Shown here piece after piece: positions 38,701 through 48,764 of a stretch of DNA of 64,000 nucleotides. Each line of letters opens with the position of its first letter. Position 1 is the first letter of the stretch. Both the position numbers and the translations under genes were made by a program. Source of the stretch: Gammaproteobacteria bacterium (lineage in GTDB: Bacteria; Pseudomonadota; Gammaproteobacteria; Pseudomonadales; Moraxellaceae); assembly GCA_028868515.1 (NCBI GenBank), contig JAGWUI010000007.1:1-64000 (forward strand). The letters are read 5' to 3'. The notes below the pieces were generated by a model. It had not been told where the DNA came from, searched no databases, and saw only the letters and a program-made list of their open reading frames with translations.

Positions 38701-40210
38701 ACTTCCCGCTTGGGTTTCTCGTCGTATCATATAAGGCTCTAGAAAATTCACCAATACAATTCCACGCTGCCCAATCGTAACCCGCACCATTGTTCTGCAA
38801 GACACCTGTAGTCCCTGTTGGACAAGTAAAAGCTGAACCTTTACTTCCTAAAGCAGACTGCATTAAAGCTTGTGCATTAGGAACACCATCCGCATTTGGC
38901 TGACCATCAGACAAGACATAAACACCCTGTCCATTACAAGAAATATTGTTATTCGGCAAAGGCGAAAGATAATTGGTCGTAGGGGTGAGTGATGTTGTTC
39001 CTGTCGGAAAAATGCCAGGATAAGTGCTGTTATTAATCAACGAATTCGCCATACCACTATCTGTGGCTCCTGACGCTACAGGGACTTGCTGAAAAGTCGA
39101 ACTGTAATAAACTGTCGTTGTTACTATGGTTTGCTGTACACATTGAGCAAACTTACCATACCTATCACAAGGAGAAGAAGTCGAAACTGGCACAGCAATA
39201 CTCGAAGGATCTGGTAAAGTTCCTGTCGAGGAAACCGTATAGGCGGCATAGGGAGATGTGCTACCAGTACCTGGTGTTGCTGCAGCGACCCAACCCGCCG
39301 CGGGCAACGTACCGCTCTGATATTGGCTATCCGTACCAGTAAAGGTATCTCCATTACACAACTGCACCTGATTTACTGAATCCGTCGCAAGCAGGTTATT
39401 ACAAGAATAATAGCTATTGCTTACAGATACTGGCGTAGGATCCGTTTGCCAAACTGAGTTGGAGTAATCCCAACATCTACTTCCAGACCAATTATACTGA
39501 CTGCAAACTAGGTACGCCCATTGTCTGGTTGTGGATTTAACCAAAACAGAGTCGACTGCAACTGGTACGTTTGTATAGGCTACTGTTCCAGTGGTATTAG
39601 TACCAAGCATATATGCCGCGGCTTCGGCGTATGCATTTACTGTTGGCGTTCCGCCACTCGCATACAACTGCGTAATGGCATAAGCAAGCTTACAACGTTG
39701 ATTAGCCGTACCATTGGCAACTGCTGTGCCTGTACATGCTGTTGCAGAGGGTGCGCCCAATGCCGCCGCAGGAACTATAATTTGTCCTGTAAGACCATCA
39801 CCATTCGCACTAAAATTACCCAGTCCCATCACAACATTATCAAGCCCCCCTGTTGTGCTAGACAATACATCCATCATACCCTGCTGAAGGCGAGTAAAAC
39901 GCGTATAATACGTTTTCCCACCTGACACACAAGACCGCCAAGAATAGGCAGGGATGTACTGACCATTTGTAACGGTTGCAGCTACAGGATTACTACTCGG
40001 CCAACAACGGACATTATAGTCAGCTGGGATTGACCCATCCCCCATACTTCCCGTGGTATCCAACATCATCGTTAAAGTCACTTGACCATTATTGCCAGGC
40101 TGATAAATCGCCAAATCATTCGCATACCCTACTGATCCGATCAACACGCCCACCAAAAGCAGTCCAAACGACCGAAAAAACATTCGATATTGCTCATTCA
40201 ATTTACGCAT
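35738..40210 (-). CDS. pilY1: Type IV pilus tip adhesin / biogenesis factor PilY1
   Basis: A 1490-residue exported protein that caps type IV pili and controls extension, surface sensing and adhesion. A signal peptide ends near residue 30; a von Willebrand A-like domain begins with the metal-site motif DTTGSMG at 51-57 and extends to about 560, interrupted by Ser/Thr-rich loops with cysteine pairs. The C-terminal half is the PilY1 beta-propeller, with [35 protein letters not shown] and the calcium loop DRDADGLID at about 1136-1144. The Acinetobacter counterpart is ComC. It lies between pilX and two pilE-like genes. Confidence 0.93.
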   Translation of the reverse strand: MRKLNEQYRMFFRSFGLLLVGVLIGSVGYANDLAIYQPGNNGQVTLTMMLDTTGSMGDGSIPADYNVRCWPSSNPVAATVTNGQYIPAYSWRSCVSGGKTYYTRFTRLQQGMMDVLSSTTGGLDNVVMGLGNFSANGDGLTGQIIVPAAALGAPSATACTGTAVANGTANQRCKLAYAITQLYASGGTPTVNAYAEAAAYMLGTNTTGTVAYTNVPVAVDSVLVKSTTRQWAYLVCSQYNWSGSRCWDYSNSVWQTDPTPVSVSNSYYSCNNLLATDSVNQVQLCNGDTFTGTDSQYQSGTLPAAGWVAAATPGTGSTSPYAAYTVSSTGTLPDPSSIAVPVSTSSPCDRYGKFAQCVQQTIVTTTVYYSSTFQQVPVASGATDSGMANSLINNSTYPGIFPTGTTSLTPTTNYLSPLPNNNISCNGQGVYVLSDGQPNADGVPNAQALMQSALGSKGSAFTCPTGTTGVLQNNGAGYDWAAWNCIGEFSRALYDTTRNPSGKSLLTAFVGFGSSFTSLQQANNLTGIPLDTFNSCMLGSRTPDKGNDACTGWNSTNGSYGRGGYYNAQKASDVTGSVLGFIGTLSMANVAPLVTGSPTVPIDNLNPNGFQPFGYFQGISPNPTNPSVVTWSGNVKKYNVLKGALTDKNNKFVLNTDGSFVTGGTDPKGNLIPTTTELWNNLLVPQPVTSPAPNPSAEPDGGLVVDGTANNIVYPGAGVYSQITVPTAYNQPVGSNPPTAFRPLFSDIDLAGTGKSSANGSPLLSFQPAADATTNTNENDVLRMLNQSPYNGINPVRKRLAILNFLGYELPLNSATLPTTLTPPTKPYKALGATIHSAPVSLTYQGSIDANGKESGLKESLAFGSMDGALHLVDMMTNSALTDTGGKEQMVFVPNDETLGNPVNLQALKPGATNLASAPTSAMAPQTAIPTLKQLLPSQGFDGPLVVDSLYMASKSGSPGTTTLTATQMNLYGGMRMGGSSYYGLDLCNATTTGSACTLPSTSGFTPKLLFKINASVPGFDRLGQTWAKPVLANVRFGNNILRVMIFGGGYDFCYEDAFFYPTNTSLNATTGINGCLKPSGSQYAAGNAIYMVNAATGDLIWEASSVAPAVMPSTAAKFKSVPSMINSIVAPVGVVDRDADGLIDVVYFADLGGQIFRADFNNAVGTLKDNFNVNVTRLANFASSSLIAAGNVPRFYQAPVLTYETQVASPSSATPLNGSAAFELLTIASGDRSNPVDILTARDGGLGISRTNNNVYGIIDRDFVSPTLMTNPSQTKLTQDLTLANLLQNPQSTPSTTNLIATFVPVGGATSSTTAGWYRSVSSAGSDLSGASQVSGKTMGGMKVFEPSFAITNKLYVPVYDPEGIDVAAVSSCTPRVIGQSVNESFCLPYGACLLKDGSGHVDATAEKLQGGQPVTKTTNADGSITYSNNLIGAGIRGLSLGSDPASGKNVCPGFTIIGNQGGLGSWTCQRKLVPIRWYEKQPNPARVN

Positions 40211-40231
40211 ATCCGTATCTCCAAAGTCTGT

Positions 40232-41089
40232 CTAGCACGTCGTACCAGCAGGACATAATGTTGCAATGGCGTTATATTCTTGGACTTGAGTATTTGCAGG
40301 AACACCTAAGCGAGATAAACAATCTGTCAGCGATTCTGGTGCTGTGCTCGGGTTGGTTTGCAATTGCAAGGTATTATCACTAATCCGACCTGCTGTGCTA
40401 CCATCAGTACTTCCTAGACACGTCGTTTGTACTGTGCTTACGGGCGTATTTGAAAATGCAGGCAACATTGAGGTCGCCGTGATTCGAACCCGCTGCGGAT
40501 TGGTCACACCACTAGGCAGCTGAGCCGACCAAGTGCCTTGAACCAAATACGCCCCAATTGGTGCAGTATCTCGAGGCAAAGTAACTGCAACTTGAGTAAC
40601 TGCAGCTTTACGATTACTACCGAAGTCAGCCGTCAGATCACAAAACCCTCCATGACCGCCATCCAACAATGTCGCCTGATCAGTTGTACTCGCAGCAATT
40701 ACGTTGGTATTCTGGGATTGTGCAAAGCCCTGTGTCGTCGCAGGACGGTAGCAAAATACATACTCAGCTGAACTCACACTACTACTTACAGCCGCTTGTT
40801 GGTTGATCATTGCAAGACCTATGGCACCTGCAGCATTTGTCAGTGTATTTACGTCTGTTTGTGTAAAGCCATTAAGCACTGTATCTGACGACTGAACCAA
40901 CAGTTGTCGAACTTGAGCATTGGTTGAAATATTCAGCGTCGCCAATCCCTGCCTCATGGCATATACGCCTAAGACTGTGATTAACAATAAAATAAGTAGT
41001 ACCGCAATCAAACTCGAACCGCGTTGATGACGATCAGGAAAGAGTAAGCCTCGGCGCAATTGCGCATCGTAAGATTGAATATTCATCAT
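40232..41089 (-). CDS. pilX: Minor pilin assembly protein PilX
   Basis: A 285-residue PilX-type protein: basic leader, then RGSSLIAVLLILLLITVLGVYAMRQG, in which the Glu5 of other pilins is absent as usual for PilX. The rest is a Thr/Ala/Gln-rich extracellular domain with CFC-like cysteines near the C terminus. It overlaps pilW by 4 bases and precedes pilY1. Confidence 0.88.
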   Translation of the reverse strand: MMNIQSYDAQLRRGLLFPDRHQRGSSLIAVLLILLLITVLGVYAMRQGLATLNISTNAQVRQLLVQSSDTVLNGFTQTDVNTLTNAAGAIGLAMINQQAAVSSSVSSAEYVFCYRPATTQGFAQSQNTNVIAASTTDQATLLDGGHGGFCDLTADFGSNRKAAVTQVAVTLPRDTAPIGAYLVQGTWSAQLPSGVTNPQRVRITATSMLPAFSNTPVSTVQTTCLGSTDGSTAGRISDNTLQLQTNPSTAPESLTDCLSRLGVPANTQVQEYNAIATLCPAGTTC

Positions 41090-42210
41090 GATACTGACCC
41101 CAATGCATTGCGCAGTGCAACCGTCGTGACATAGGGTTTTCGCACGAACCCACCCGCTGTAGATGTTGGTTTAACTGTTTGATCAAACATTGTATAGGTC
41201 GCAGAAGTCTTTACTGTCGCACTTCCTGTATTATCCAAAGACCGAACCAATGCAGCAACCTGAACAGAAACAATCCGTGGTTTAGGAGCAGTTAGTGCCA
41301 TATATTGGTTAATGCTGTAATACGCCATGTTGCCAGAACTAGTCTTAGTCCCTAACATAAAATGCAAATAATCAACCCGAGACATAATCGTCTGACCCGC
41401 GCCACCAAACGCCGTAGCACAAGTCGTAGGCGTCGCAAATTTCGTACAGACCACTGAAGGCACAATCGCAGCTGGTGATGGAGGCGCAGAAGACGCAGCT
41501 ACAGAACCTACCGGGGCTGGCGTTACATTAAGACCAGAAATAATGATACCCGCATCACAAGCCAATACCAGATTGGCATTACCAGAAGTCGTTGCAGGTC
41601 CTACACTATCTGCACGCAGAAAGAAACGCTCAAGCACATAATCTCCAGCACTTACGGGATTGCCAGCACAATTGATCATCGCAGCAGGCGCTTGATATAA
41701 GATCGTCAGCTGATCGCTCGCAAGTGCCGCGCCTCCCGACGTAGTTACATTTGAAAGACCTTGCCATTGGTTCGTCGTACCCAATGCATCGCCATCACCA
41801 TGGCTAAGCAACCCTGCAGGCAAGTAGGATCCTGGCGAGTAAGTCGTCCGAACCAGAGGCAAATTTGAATTTAGACTGGATGATGTGTCCGCAGACAACA
41901 CTATTCCACCCATGGTGGTATTGTCCGTCAAGTTTAGATAATTAGTATTTCCAAAATTCGCCAAACGAATATCTTTGGACATGAAATCAAGCCCAAACAA
42001 TCCGTTATCTTGCGTATCCGAACCTGCTTGCTGCAAGCGCACACCGATAACACCACTAAAAAATAATTGAGATGCTGCAGCAACAAGTAACAAGCCCAGT
42101 GTAATTGAGATCAACAATTCAATTAAAGTAAACCCTGCACTTGGGCGCACGCCTGTATAAACTCGAACATTCTCATTACAACAAGATGATTCTAATGATG
42201 GATTAAACAT
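41086..42210 (-). CDS. pilW: Minor pilin PilW
   Basis: A 374-residue minor pilin with the prepilin motif AG-FTLIELLISITLGLLLVAA starting at about residue 26 and a large C-terminal domain typical of PilW (SRVDYLHFMLG, VSVQVAALVRS). It begins one base after pilV ends and overlaps pilX. Confidence 0.9.
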   Translation of the reverse strand: MFNPSLESSCCNENVRVYTGVRPSAGFTLIELLISITLGLLLVAAASQLFFSGVIGVRLQQAGSDTQDNGLFGLDFMSKDIRLANFGNTNYLNLTDNTTMGGIVLSADTSSSLNSNLPLVRTTYSPGSYLPAGLLSHGDGDALGTTNQWQGLSNVTTSGGAALASDQLTILYQAPAAMINCAGNPVSAGDYVLERFFLRADSVGPATTSGNANLVLACDAGIIISGLNVTPAPVGSVAASSAPPSPAAIVPSVVCTKFATPTTCATAFGGAGQTIMSRVDYLHFMLGTKTSSGNMAYYSINQYMALTAPKPRIVSVQVAALVRSLDNTGSATVKTSATYTMFDQTVKPTSTAGGFVRKPYVTTVALRNALGSVS

Positions 42211-42211
42211 T

Positions 42212-42760
42212 TTAGTATGCCTCCATCATGACACATGTCGCTGCCGCATTATAACTTCCTGTTGACTGCATACAATCCGCACTACCCGTTCCAATGGTTG
42301 GTGTCGACTTACCCCATGCTGCAAGCAAGCACTGACGGTTACTGGTCGTATCACCTGGACAAGTTGTCATATTGATTTGAATACCTAGACCATTTGCAGC
42401 AAGCGCACTCTGATAAGCATCCCAAGTCGCCATAGCAGTGGGACTGCAAGCCGTCGTCACATTATTACAGGACGTAGGCGCTGTGGGCGCCGAGCTCGAA
42501 TTAAATCCACTAACTGCCGCAGGATAGCTACTTTGCCCAACAGAATCAGAATTCGCGCGGATCTCTTCAGCCAATCCACGCAGAACAAGCATTGCTTGCG
42601 AACGATTACCGGCCTCGTACGTAGCTTCAACTGCTCTCACTTGAAGGATCGAAAAACCCAAAACCCCAATCGCAAGCAGCAACATCGCAACCAACACCTC
42701 AACCATACCAACACCCTGTTGTTGAGCACGAGAACGATGCGATCTAATATTTATGGACAT
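42212..42760 (-). CDS. pilV: Minor pilin PilV
   Basis: A 182-residue minor pilin: leader RAQQQG, then VGMVEVLVAMLLLAIGVLGFSILQ, followed by the PilV pattern of a small domain with cysteine pairs (SCNNVTTACSP, CMMEAY). It overlaps the FimT/GspH gene by ten bases and precedes pilW. Confidence 0.9.
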   Translation of the reverse strand: MSINIRSHRSRAQQQGVGMVEVLVAMLLLAIGVLGFSILQVRAVEATYEAGNRSQAMLVLRGLAEEIRANSDSVGQSSYPAAVSGFNSSSAPTAPTSCNNVTTACSPTAMATWDAYQSALAANGLGIQINMTTCPGDTTSNRQCLLAAWGKSTPTIGTGSADCMQSTGSYNAAATCVMMEAY

Positions 42761-43479
42761 TTCGCATTCCCCACAGTATCCGTTGTATCTGGATCACGAC
42801 CAGAAAATGCTCGAACCGTACCAAACGCCCCAACCAACACTGTATAACCATCTATACCCGACACCGCACTATCACAAATCCGGAAAGAAACTTGCGTTAA
42901 AATGTCACTCGTCGTCGACTTAATATTTCCAATATATCCGTTCGGAAAGAACCGCAAACCAATGGTTGCATTTGGTGACACCGCTGACGGTGATGTCCCG
43001 ACAGTAATAACCGTCTGATCTGGTAGCGACACTTGAATAGGATAGTTATTTGCAGTGCTGTTTGCGATCGAAGCAGCTGTCGTTGTAGTGGTTGGACAAG
43101 TAGTCGCGGAAGCCGCCACACATGGCGAAACGACATACCAACTCAGTTGAGCAGCAGTTAAAGTTGCGATCGTTGCCGCATTCGCTTCCGCAGCAGGCAA
43201 GCTGGGAGATCCTGTTCGACTTGCGACAGGCACATTCCACGTCGAACTATAAGCTGGCCACAACTCTACAGGTCTACCGATCGAAGCCGCCAAAGAACGC
43301 GCCTGCAAGATAGATGTGCGCAACTCAAACGCAGCAGCTTGAGTACGGCGCATAGCCAAGGATCGAGTAACTGACGGCGCTGCGATTACTGCAATTATTG
43401 CAGCAATCGCAATTACCACCAACAACTCGACTAACGTAAAGCCACGAACCGAGTTTTTTAATGCGCCACGAGAAATCAT
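42751..43479 (-). CDS. GspH/FimT family pseudopilin (FimT/FimU-like)
   Basis: A 242-residue prepilin: leader ending VRG, then FTLVELLVVIAIAAIIAVIAAPSV, and the GspH/FimT hallmark AAFELRTSILQARSLAAS. It begins the minor pilin operon. ATG 43479 has AAGGG at a proper distance; the frame is open 22 codons more, without support. FimT and FimU cannot be told apart by eye. Confidence 0.88.
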   Translation of the reverse strand: MISRGALKNSVRGFTLVELLVVIAIAAIIAVIAAPSVTRSLAMRRTQAAAFELRTSILQARSLAASIGRPVELWPAYSSTWNVPVASRTGSPSLPAAEANAATIATLTAAQLSWYVVSPCVAASATTCPTTTTTAASIANSTANNYPIQVSLPDQTVITVGTSPSAVSPNATIGLRFFPNGYIGNIKSTTSDILTQVSFRICDSAVSGIDGYTVLVGAFGTVRAFSGRDPDTTDTVGNAKCP

Positions 43480-43706
43480 GACAGACCCTTCTATAATGCT
43501 TTTTATAAAAACAACAACCGCCCTATCCCGAACAGCACGAATCACATACTTAAAAATACACTTAAAGTGACATAGACACCAATTAGTTACGACAAAAACA
43601 ACGAATCAACAGACAAACAACAGTTCACCTCAAATGAAGCGTAAACCAGTTCTCACTCTGTGAAAACTTGATTTAAAATTAGTTTGCCTATAGCAACCCC
43701 TTAAGG

Positions 43707-43958
43707 CTAATTCGATTCAAATGGATTATCAACCATAACGATTGGTTTATTTTCAATTTGAACAGATAAATCAGAATTCTTTAGTGCCGCAACAATGTCA
43801 TTCCATTGCGCTTGGAGTGCCAACGCCTGCTCCAAACCCTGCTGATCTCTTGTGATCACCGATTGACCATAAATCGCAATCCGATCAACGTGATTTTCAA
43901 AAGTCAGCCCAGCAATATCTTGTGATGCTGCTTCATCAGCAAATGGCTTAAAAGTCAT
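43707..43958 (-). CDS. Conserved hypothetical small acidic protein
   Basis: An 83-residue acidic protein with no signal, membrane segment or motif that I can name; the pattern looks like a small helical cytosolic domain ending DNPFESN. It lies downstream of serB on the same strand, 66 bases from its stop, and may be co-transcribed. Function unknown. Confidence 0.6.
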   Translation of the reverse strand: MTFKPFADEAASQDIAGLTFENHVDRIAIYGQSVITRDQQGLEQALALQAQWNDIVAALKNSDLSVQIENKPIVMVDNPFESN

Positions 43959-44024
43959 TTCTTTACTCCACTCACAGCTAAAATTTTATGAAAAAAATCG
44001 TTCCACAAGCTCAAAAGCTACAAC

Positions 44025-45248
44025 TTATTGAACTAAATCATAATCCCGTACGCCTAGCAGATATAAGATTCCATCTAGTCCTACACTAGAAATTGCCTGA
44101 TCTGCATTTTGTCGCACTAGAGGTTTCGCACGGAAGGCAACACCAAGGCCTGCAATCGAAAGCATCGGTAAGTCATTAGCACCATCGCCTACAGCGATCA
44201 CTTGTTCAAGGCTAATCCCATGCCGCTGCGCCAGCTCGCGTAGTAATTCCGCTTTACGTGCCCCATCAACGATACGACCCGTAACTTGACCTGTGACTTT
44301 ACCATTTTCAATATCAAGATGGTTGGCATGAATCTCATCGATACCTAATTTTTTCTGTAAGTATTCAGCAAAATAAGTAAAGCCGCCTGATAAAATCGCG
44401 GTGCGGTAGCCCAGTGCTTTAAGCGTGGATACTAAACGCTCTGCACCTTCTGTAATGCGTAAATTTGCAGCAATACCCGCCAACACGTCAGCATCCAAAC
44501 CCTTCAACAAAGCGACACGCGCTTTAAAACTTTGCCCAAAATCAAGTTCACCTTGCATGGCACGCTCAGTAATTGCCGCGACTTGTTCACCAACACCCGC
44601 AGCAACTGCCAATTCATCAATCACTTCTTGTTCAATGAGGGTTGAATCCATGTCAAAACAGACTAAGCGACGATTGCGGCGATAGGCATTATCTTCTTGC
44701 ACTGCAATATCAATCGACAGATTACTCGATAACATCAGACATTCAGCACGCAAACTCTGCGCATCAGTCAGACGACCGCGTACGCCCATTTCAACACAAG
44801 CACGACCATTAAAATCAACTTCAACCAGCTTATCCAAGCCTAGACGACCCGACAATCGTTGCAAGCGGTCAATATTAAATCCATGTCGAGCAATAACGGC
44901 TGCAACTGCTGCAAGGTGTTCTGGCGTTAAATGACGCGCGAGAACCGTCACGATATAACGTGTTTGCCCACCTTCTTTCACCCAATTTTCATATTGTTCT
45001 GTAGTAATCGGCTTAAAGCGCACGGCAAGCCCAAGCTCATGAGAAACCAGTAAAATTTCTTTCATCGCCAATGCGGATTCGATCTCTTTCTTGCTGGCAG
45101 TAACCAACGCGAGTGAAAGTTGATCGTGAATCACCGCTTGACCTATGTCCAGAATATCCAGATCATACTTTGCCAAGACTGCCATTAATCTGGCAAACTG
45201 GTTTGGCTGATCCGCCCCTAAAAATGACATTAAAATGATTTCGTGCAT
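44025..45248 (-). CDS. serB: Phosphoserine phosphatase
   Basis: Last step of serine synthesis. The 407-residue protein has an N-terminal ACT-like regulatory region of about 180 residues (MHEIILMSFLGADQPNQF...), and a HAD domain with FDMDSTLIEQEVIDELA, AILSGGFTYFA and AVGDGANDLPML, which are motifs I, II and IV. ATG 45248 fits the usual N terminus; the longer open frame would overlap the divergent neighbour. It is divergent from the next gene. Confidence 0.96.
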   Translation of the reverse strand: MHEIILMSFLGADQPNQFARLMAVLAKYDLDILDIGQAVIHDQLSLALVTASKKEIESALAMKEILLVSHELGLAVRFKPITTEQYENWVKEGGQTRYIVTVLARHLTPEHLAAVAAVIARHGFNIDRLQRLSGRLGLDKLVEVDFNGRACVEMGVRGRLTDAQSLRAECLMLSSNLSIDIAVQEDNAYRRNRRLVCFDMDSTLIEQEVIDELAVAAGVGEQVAAITERAMQGELDFGQSFKARVALLKGLDADVLAGIAANLRITEGAERLVSTLKALGYRTAILSGGFTYFAEYLQKKLGIDEIHANHLDIENGKVTGQVTGRIVDGARKAELLRELAQRHGISLEQVIAVGDGANDLPMLSIAGLGVAFRAKPLVRQNADQAISSVGLDGILYLLGVRDYDLVQ

Positions 45249-45323
45249 TGCGCTAAGCCATACTTGAGTGACAATATGTGGCGAATCATAATACATTTCT
45301 ACCTTTAACGCTTCGGAGCTCGT

Positions 45324-46553
45324 GTGAACGCACCTCGTCAAGGCTTATTTGCCTCCATCGTCGCTATTAGTTTTGCGCTACATACCGCTCTGATTGTTGA
45401 AGGTTCTGTGCATCAATTAGCATCCACACGTGATGCTCAAGGACAATTATTAATCCGCCAACTCGCTGAAGATGCAACGTTAAGTGTCGCTCGACAAGAC
45501 ACCGTATCCTTGGCATTACTAGCAAATCGCTACAGTGAACGCGCAGATGTGGTGTCATTACGTATTTTGGCAGCTGATGGACATGTGTTAGCTACAGGTG
45601 GCAGTGCACCTTCGCGTAGTGGTCAGTTATTCCAACAAATTTTGTTACAAGATCGCACACAAAGCGGGCAAGTTGAACTCACGCTAGCGGAAGCGAGTCT
45701 TGGTGAAATCATTCGTTTGCAGTGGTTACCACTCTTACTATCTTTCTTTATCCATGTATTGTTATGGCTATTTTATCGTGTTGTCGCACGACCTAAACTC
45801 TCTTGGTCATTATCCGATCAAACCAATACAAACACTGCTGATGAGGCAGATTCGACGACTCACGAACCAAATACCCCAGCTGTACCAGAACCGAGCTTGC
45901 AGCTAAAAACTCAAACTGCACCTGCCGCAAATGCTGCGCCTGTGTCATATCCTGTGATTCTTCGTGTGGCTTTTGATGATCCGAAATCTTTACTGGAGAC
46001 GCTCACCCCTTCAATCGCACAAAAATACTTCTCGCTCTGCCAAAAGCTGCTTGAAGAAGCGATTCGAGTATTAGGTGCAGCGATGCCAAACGATGGTGAA
46101 CCCACCGAACTTAGTATCGTTTCACCATTTGGTATGGAAGGCGCTCTCGTCGGAGTCAATCAAAACTCCGCGCCTGCTTTAGGGCATTTGTTGTTGTTGG
46201 CGCAGCTTATCAATCTTTTGAGTGATGCTGTCTATCGCCGCAATCGATTGGAAAAACGCTTTGCGCTGCATACACGTACAGCGATCACAGAAGCGGATGA
46301 CACCTCAGATTCAAAAACCAAAAGTAATCTATTAATTCAACAAGCTAAAACAAATGATGTGCTGATTCATGCATCCAATAGCAATCTATCACGCCTGATC
46401 ATTCAATTTAGCTTAAGTGCAATGGAACTGGCTCAAGAAAGCAAGGATAACACTGCCGTCAATGAAGCCATGCGTCTCAATGGTTTACGAAACGAACAGG
46501 CTCAGTTGATTGAACGTGTACGCGCACAAATATTAGGAAAACCAACAGAATAA
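45324..46553 (+). CDS. YtjB/AhpA (SMP)-like membrane protein
   Basis: A 409-residue inner-membrane protein: helix at about 8-27, periplasmic sensor-like region (LAEDATLSVARQDTVSLALLANRYSERADVVSLRIL) to about residue 130, a second helix at 134-155, then a large cytosolic part with a linker rich in Ala, Pro and Thr. This matches the E. coli YtjB layout, which is likewise divergent from serB. The role of the family is unclear. GTG 45324 with GGAG five bases upstream is the start. Confidence 0.7.
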   Translation: MNAPRQGLFASIVAISFALHTALIVEGSVHQLASTRDAQGQLLIRQLAEDATLSVARQDTVSLALLANRYSERADVVSLRILAADGHVLATGGSAPSRSGQLFQQILLQDRTQSGQVELTLAEASLGEIIRLQWLPLLLSFFIHVLLWLFYRVVARPKLSWSLSDQTNTNTADEADSTTHEPNTPAVPEPSLQLKTQTAPAANAAPVSYPVILRVAFDDPKSLLETLTPSIAQKYFSLCQKLLEEAIRVLGAAMPNDGEPTELSIVSPFGMEGALVGVNQNSAPALGHLLLLAQLINLLSDAVYRRNRLEKRFALHTRTAITEADDTSDSKTKSNLLIQQAKTNDVLIHASNSNLSRLIIQFSLSAMELAQESKDNTAVNEAMRLNGLRNEQAQLIERVRAQILGKPTE

Positions 46554-46600
46554 ACTGACCATAAGGCAATCTTATGATCAATCCTCAATACGCCCAATGC

Positions 46601-46621
46601 GGGTAGCCACAAGGGCTACCC
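46601..46621. terminator. Hairpin between convergent genes
   Basis: GGGTAGCC and GGCTACCC (46601-46621) form a strong 8-bp stem with a short loop. No good T-run follows; it may be a terminator or a small repeated palindrome. Confidence 0.5.
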
Positions 46622-46643
46622 TACATCTTAGGGTTCGATTTAG

Positions 46644-46892
46644 TTATTGATTTGCAGCCTGATCCATTTTTTTGGCCTGTGCGTCATTTGCATCTAAGGC
46701 TTTATCAAGTTTTTGGCGCATCGCTGTCCCATTGTAGCCAATGGCATTGGCTGCCTCGACACTGCGGGTTTCTGGACGACCAGTATCACTCACGATCGGC
46801 TTGGGTGGCTCTTGTTTGGTACACGCAATCATTCCCAAACTCAAAACAGCAATCACGCCAGACACTGCAACAATACGGATTCCGTTGTTCAT
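46644..46892 (-). CDS. Small lipoprotein of unknown function
   Basis: An 82-residue lipoprotein: signal with lipobox MIAC at residues 22-25, then a charged helical remainder (RQKLDKALDANDAQAKKMDQAANQ). GGAGAG stands just upstream of ATG 46892. Its upstream region overlaps the end of the DUF3443 gene's neighbourhood, so it may be co-transcribed with the DUF2844-DUF3443 pair. No known family. Confidence 0.7.
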   Translation of the reverse strand: MNNGIRIVAVSGVIAVLSLGMIACTKQEPPKPIVSDTGRPETRSVEAANAIGYNGTAMRQKLDKALDANDAQAKKMDQAANQ

Positions 46893-46935
46893 TGATTCTC
46901 TCCTTAAATACTTTTCTAACATTATTTTAGCAACA

Positions 46936-48306
46936 TCAGAAGAATGCCACATATGGCGTAGGTGTGCTACTCGGCGTCACTTTTCCTTCAATTGCGGTAT
47001 ACACTGTTTTTCCAAAGAAAAATGGAGAACCCCAAGCAAAAGTATTTGTCGTACGACTAGTCGCACTGCCACTTGGCCCACCAAGATTACTAAAAGCCGT
47101 GTTATAGGCATTCTGATTAAACAAATTGATGGCATTTGCGATGCTAAAAGACGTTGTTGAAGATGCAGCATTACGACCCACTAGCGTTGCAGATAAGTTT
47201 AATGTTGATGCTGGGCAGAAGAAGCTCGACGCATTGCCACTACAGACCGTGATCGCATTATTGGAATTTGGAACAGCAAAGAAGTTCGTCCCACTATCAA
47301 TATAGCTCTCTGTATAGCTTGCGCCGCCATACTGTGTTGTCAGCTCAAAAGCGGGTGAATCGACTGTTAAAACACTAGCACTCCCTAATCCATTATTGTT
47401 CTGCGTTCCAATGCCAAAAACGAGATAGCCATTGACCGATAGCGCACCTGAACTTGGAATGGTCGGAAAGACAATTGCCGAACCATTATTATCGACCGCA
47501 AATAACGTAATCGGATTCTGTACTTGAGCACTCACGGGGACTGTGGTAGCAGTACAAGTTTGCGGTGTCGGACAACTATAGTACAAATTATTCTGCGCAG
47601 TACCATTTAGATTGGTCGCAACACACCCTGATCCACAATCTTGAGCACCATTTCCGATGCCCAAAATCCCATTCGCAGCAAAACTTTGAACCGTATTTCG
47701 TGCAGTTCCTGTATTGGAGCATGCAGTCGGCACTGTACTGAAATTAGAACTACCAATCACTTGAATCGGTAATGAATTTGCCGTCTCTCCACTAATTCTT
47801 AAATCAGCGGTTTGTAATGGCCCCCAACTATAACCATCAACAAACTGGATGCACTCAGCTAACGGATTGTTATGTACATCAACACGTTGAGGCAAGGTGA
47901 AATTTGTCGGTAATGCAGACGCAAAAACCCGTAATCCTGATGAACCTGTATCCACAAGCACATGATCGACCGACGTACAAGTTTGAGTTCCTGGCATACA
48001 GAGAGTAACTGTTGTATACATGAGATTTGCAATAGACGGCCTAGTATTTGGTGGAGTTACTGCTGCTGGGCCTGCATCTATCGTCAAATTCGCAACATTA
48101 GCTGCCGCTGCAATAGAAGTAGTCGGAGCTGATTGTACTGGTGTGGGTGCTGTTGGTATGGTTGTTGTTGGATTGTTAACAGCTTGAGGTTGATTTCCAC
48201 CTCCCCCACCTCCGCATCCAACTAACCCGAGCAAAGTGCAACCAAGAATTGCGGAAAGTACGCCAATCTGTGACATCGTCATCTTTTGCTTCATTTCCTG
48301 CTTCAT
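46936..48306 (-). CDS. DUF3443 lipoprotein with pepsin-like active-site motifs
   Basis: A 456-residue lipoprotein: lipobox L-V-G-C at 28-31, a glycine run, a Thr/Pro-rich linker to about 70, then the DUF3443 domain. It shows two aspartic-protease-like signatures, VLVDTGSSGLRV with D119 and SYIDSGTNFF with D337, and between them NGILGIGNG at 212-220, like the pepsin DGILGL loop. This pattern suggests a two-lobed pepsin-type fold. Activity is inference. It overlaps the DUF2844 gene by 4 bases; the two families often occur as a pair. Confidence 0.8.
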   Translation of the reverse strand: MKQEMKQKMTMSQIGVLSAILGCTLLGLVGCGGGGGGNQPQAVNNPTTTIPTAPTPVQSAPTTSIAAAANVANLTIDAGPAAVTPPNTRPSIANLMYTTVTLCMPGTQTCTSVDHVLVDTGSSGLRVFASALPTNFTLPQRVDVHNNPLAECIQFVDGYSWGPLQTADLRISGETANSLPIQVIGSSNFSTVPTACSNTGTARNTVQSFAANGILGIGNGAQDCGSGCVATNLNGTAQNNLYYSCPTPQTCTATTVPVSAQVQNPITLFAVDNNGSAIVFPTIPSSGALSVNGYLVFGIGTQNNNGLGSASVLTVDSPAFELTTQYGGASYTESYIDSGTNFFAVPNSNNAITVCSGNASSFFCPASTLNLSATLVGRNAASSTTSFSIANAINLFNQNAYNTAFSNLGGPSGSATSRTTNTFAWGSPFFFGKTVYTAIEGKVTPSSTPTPYVAFF

Positions 48307-48764
48307 TTCAAATCATCCAAAGAAAAGCCATTCGGAACTAATGCTGGAATGTAAGCTTTGCCATGAAAATTGCGCAATCGACCTTCCGACACCACAACCA
48401 CTGAATCCTGATCAACAACTTGAGTTTGGCGTCCAGACGAGCCGCCCTCCACATCAAGATAAGTTTTAAAATAATTGCCGAGCAGTTGGTGTAAATCCGG
48501 TTTAAACAGACCGCGCCAAGTTAGCGCAAACACAACGCCATTCGTCGTCACATATTCAGTGATCAAATTTCCTGCATCATCATGCATTTGTTGGGTCGAA
48601 TAGTTGTTTGTCGTTGAGTTTGATGTCGTCAACACAACATGTCGCAATACCGTTGCGGGAGTCGAATCATTCTTGAAAGAATCTACAGTGCCGCCGAGCC
48701 CTGCTAGCGCATAGGTCGGCAACCCAACCAGCACACTCAACAATAAAAATATTTTTTTATTCAT
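48303..48764 (-). CDS. DUF2844 family exported protein
   Basis: A 153-residue protein with a signal peptide ending YALAG, then GGTVDSF, a conserved EYVTTNGVVFALTWRGLFKPDL segment and RLRNFHGKAYIPALVPNGF at the end. This matches DUF2844, a family of unknown function regularly encoded before DUF3443 proteins. Exported and probably periplasmic. It starts the DUF2844-DUF3443 operon; ATG 48764 gives a compact signal. Confidence 0.78.
   Translation of the reverse strand: MNKKIFLLLSVLVGLPTYALAGLGGTVDSFKNDSTPATVLRHVVLTTSNSTTNNYSTQQMHDDAGNLITEYVTTNGVVFALTWRGLFKPDLHQLLGNYFKTYLDVEGGSSGRQTQVVDQDSVVVVSEGRLRNFHGKAYIPALVPNGFSLDDLK

Noticed and set aside
42751-43600. Sigma-54 promoter before the minor pilin operon
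   Set aside because: No TGGCAC-n5-TTGC pattern could be found upstream of 43479.
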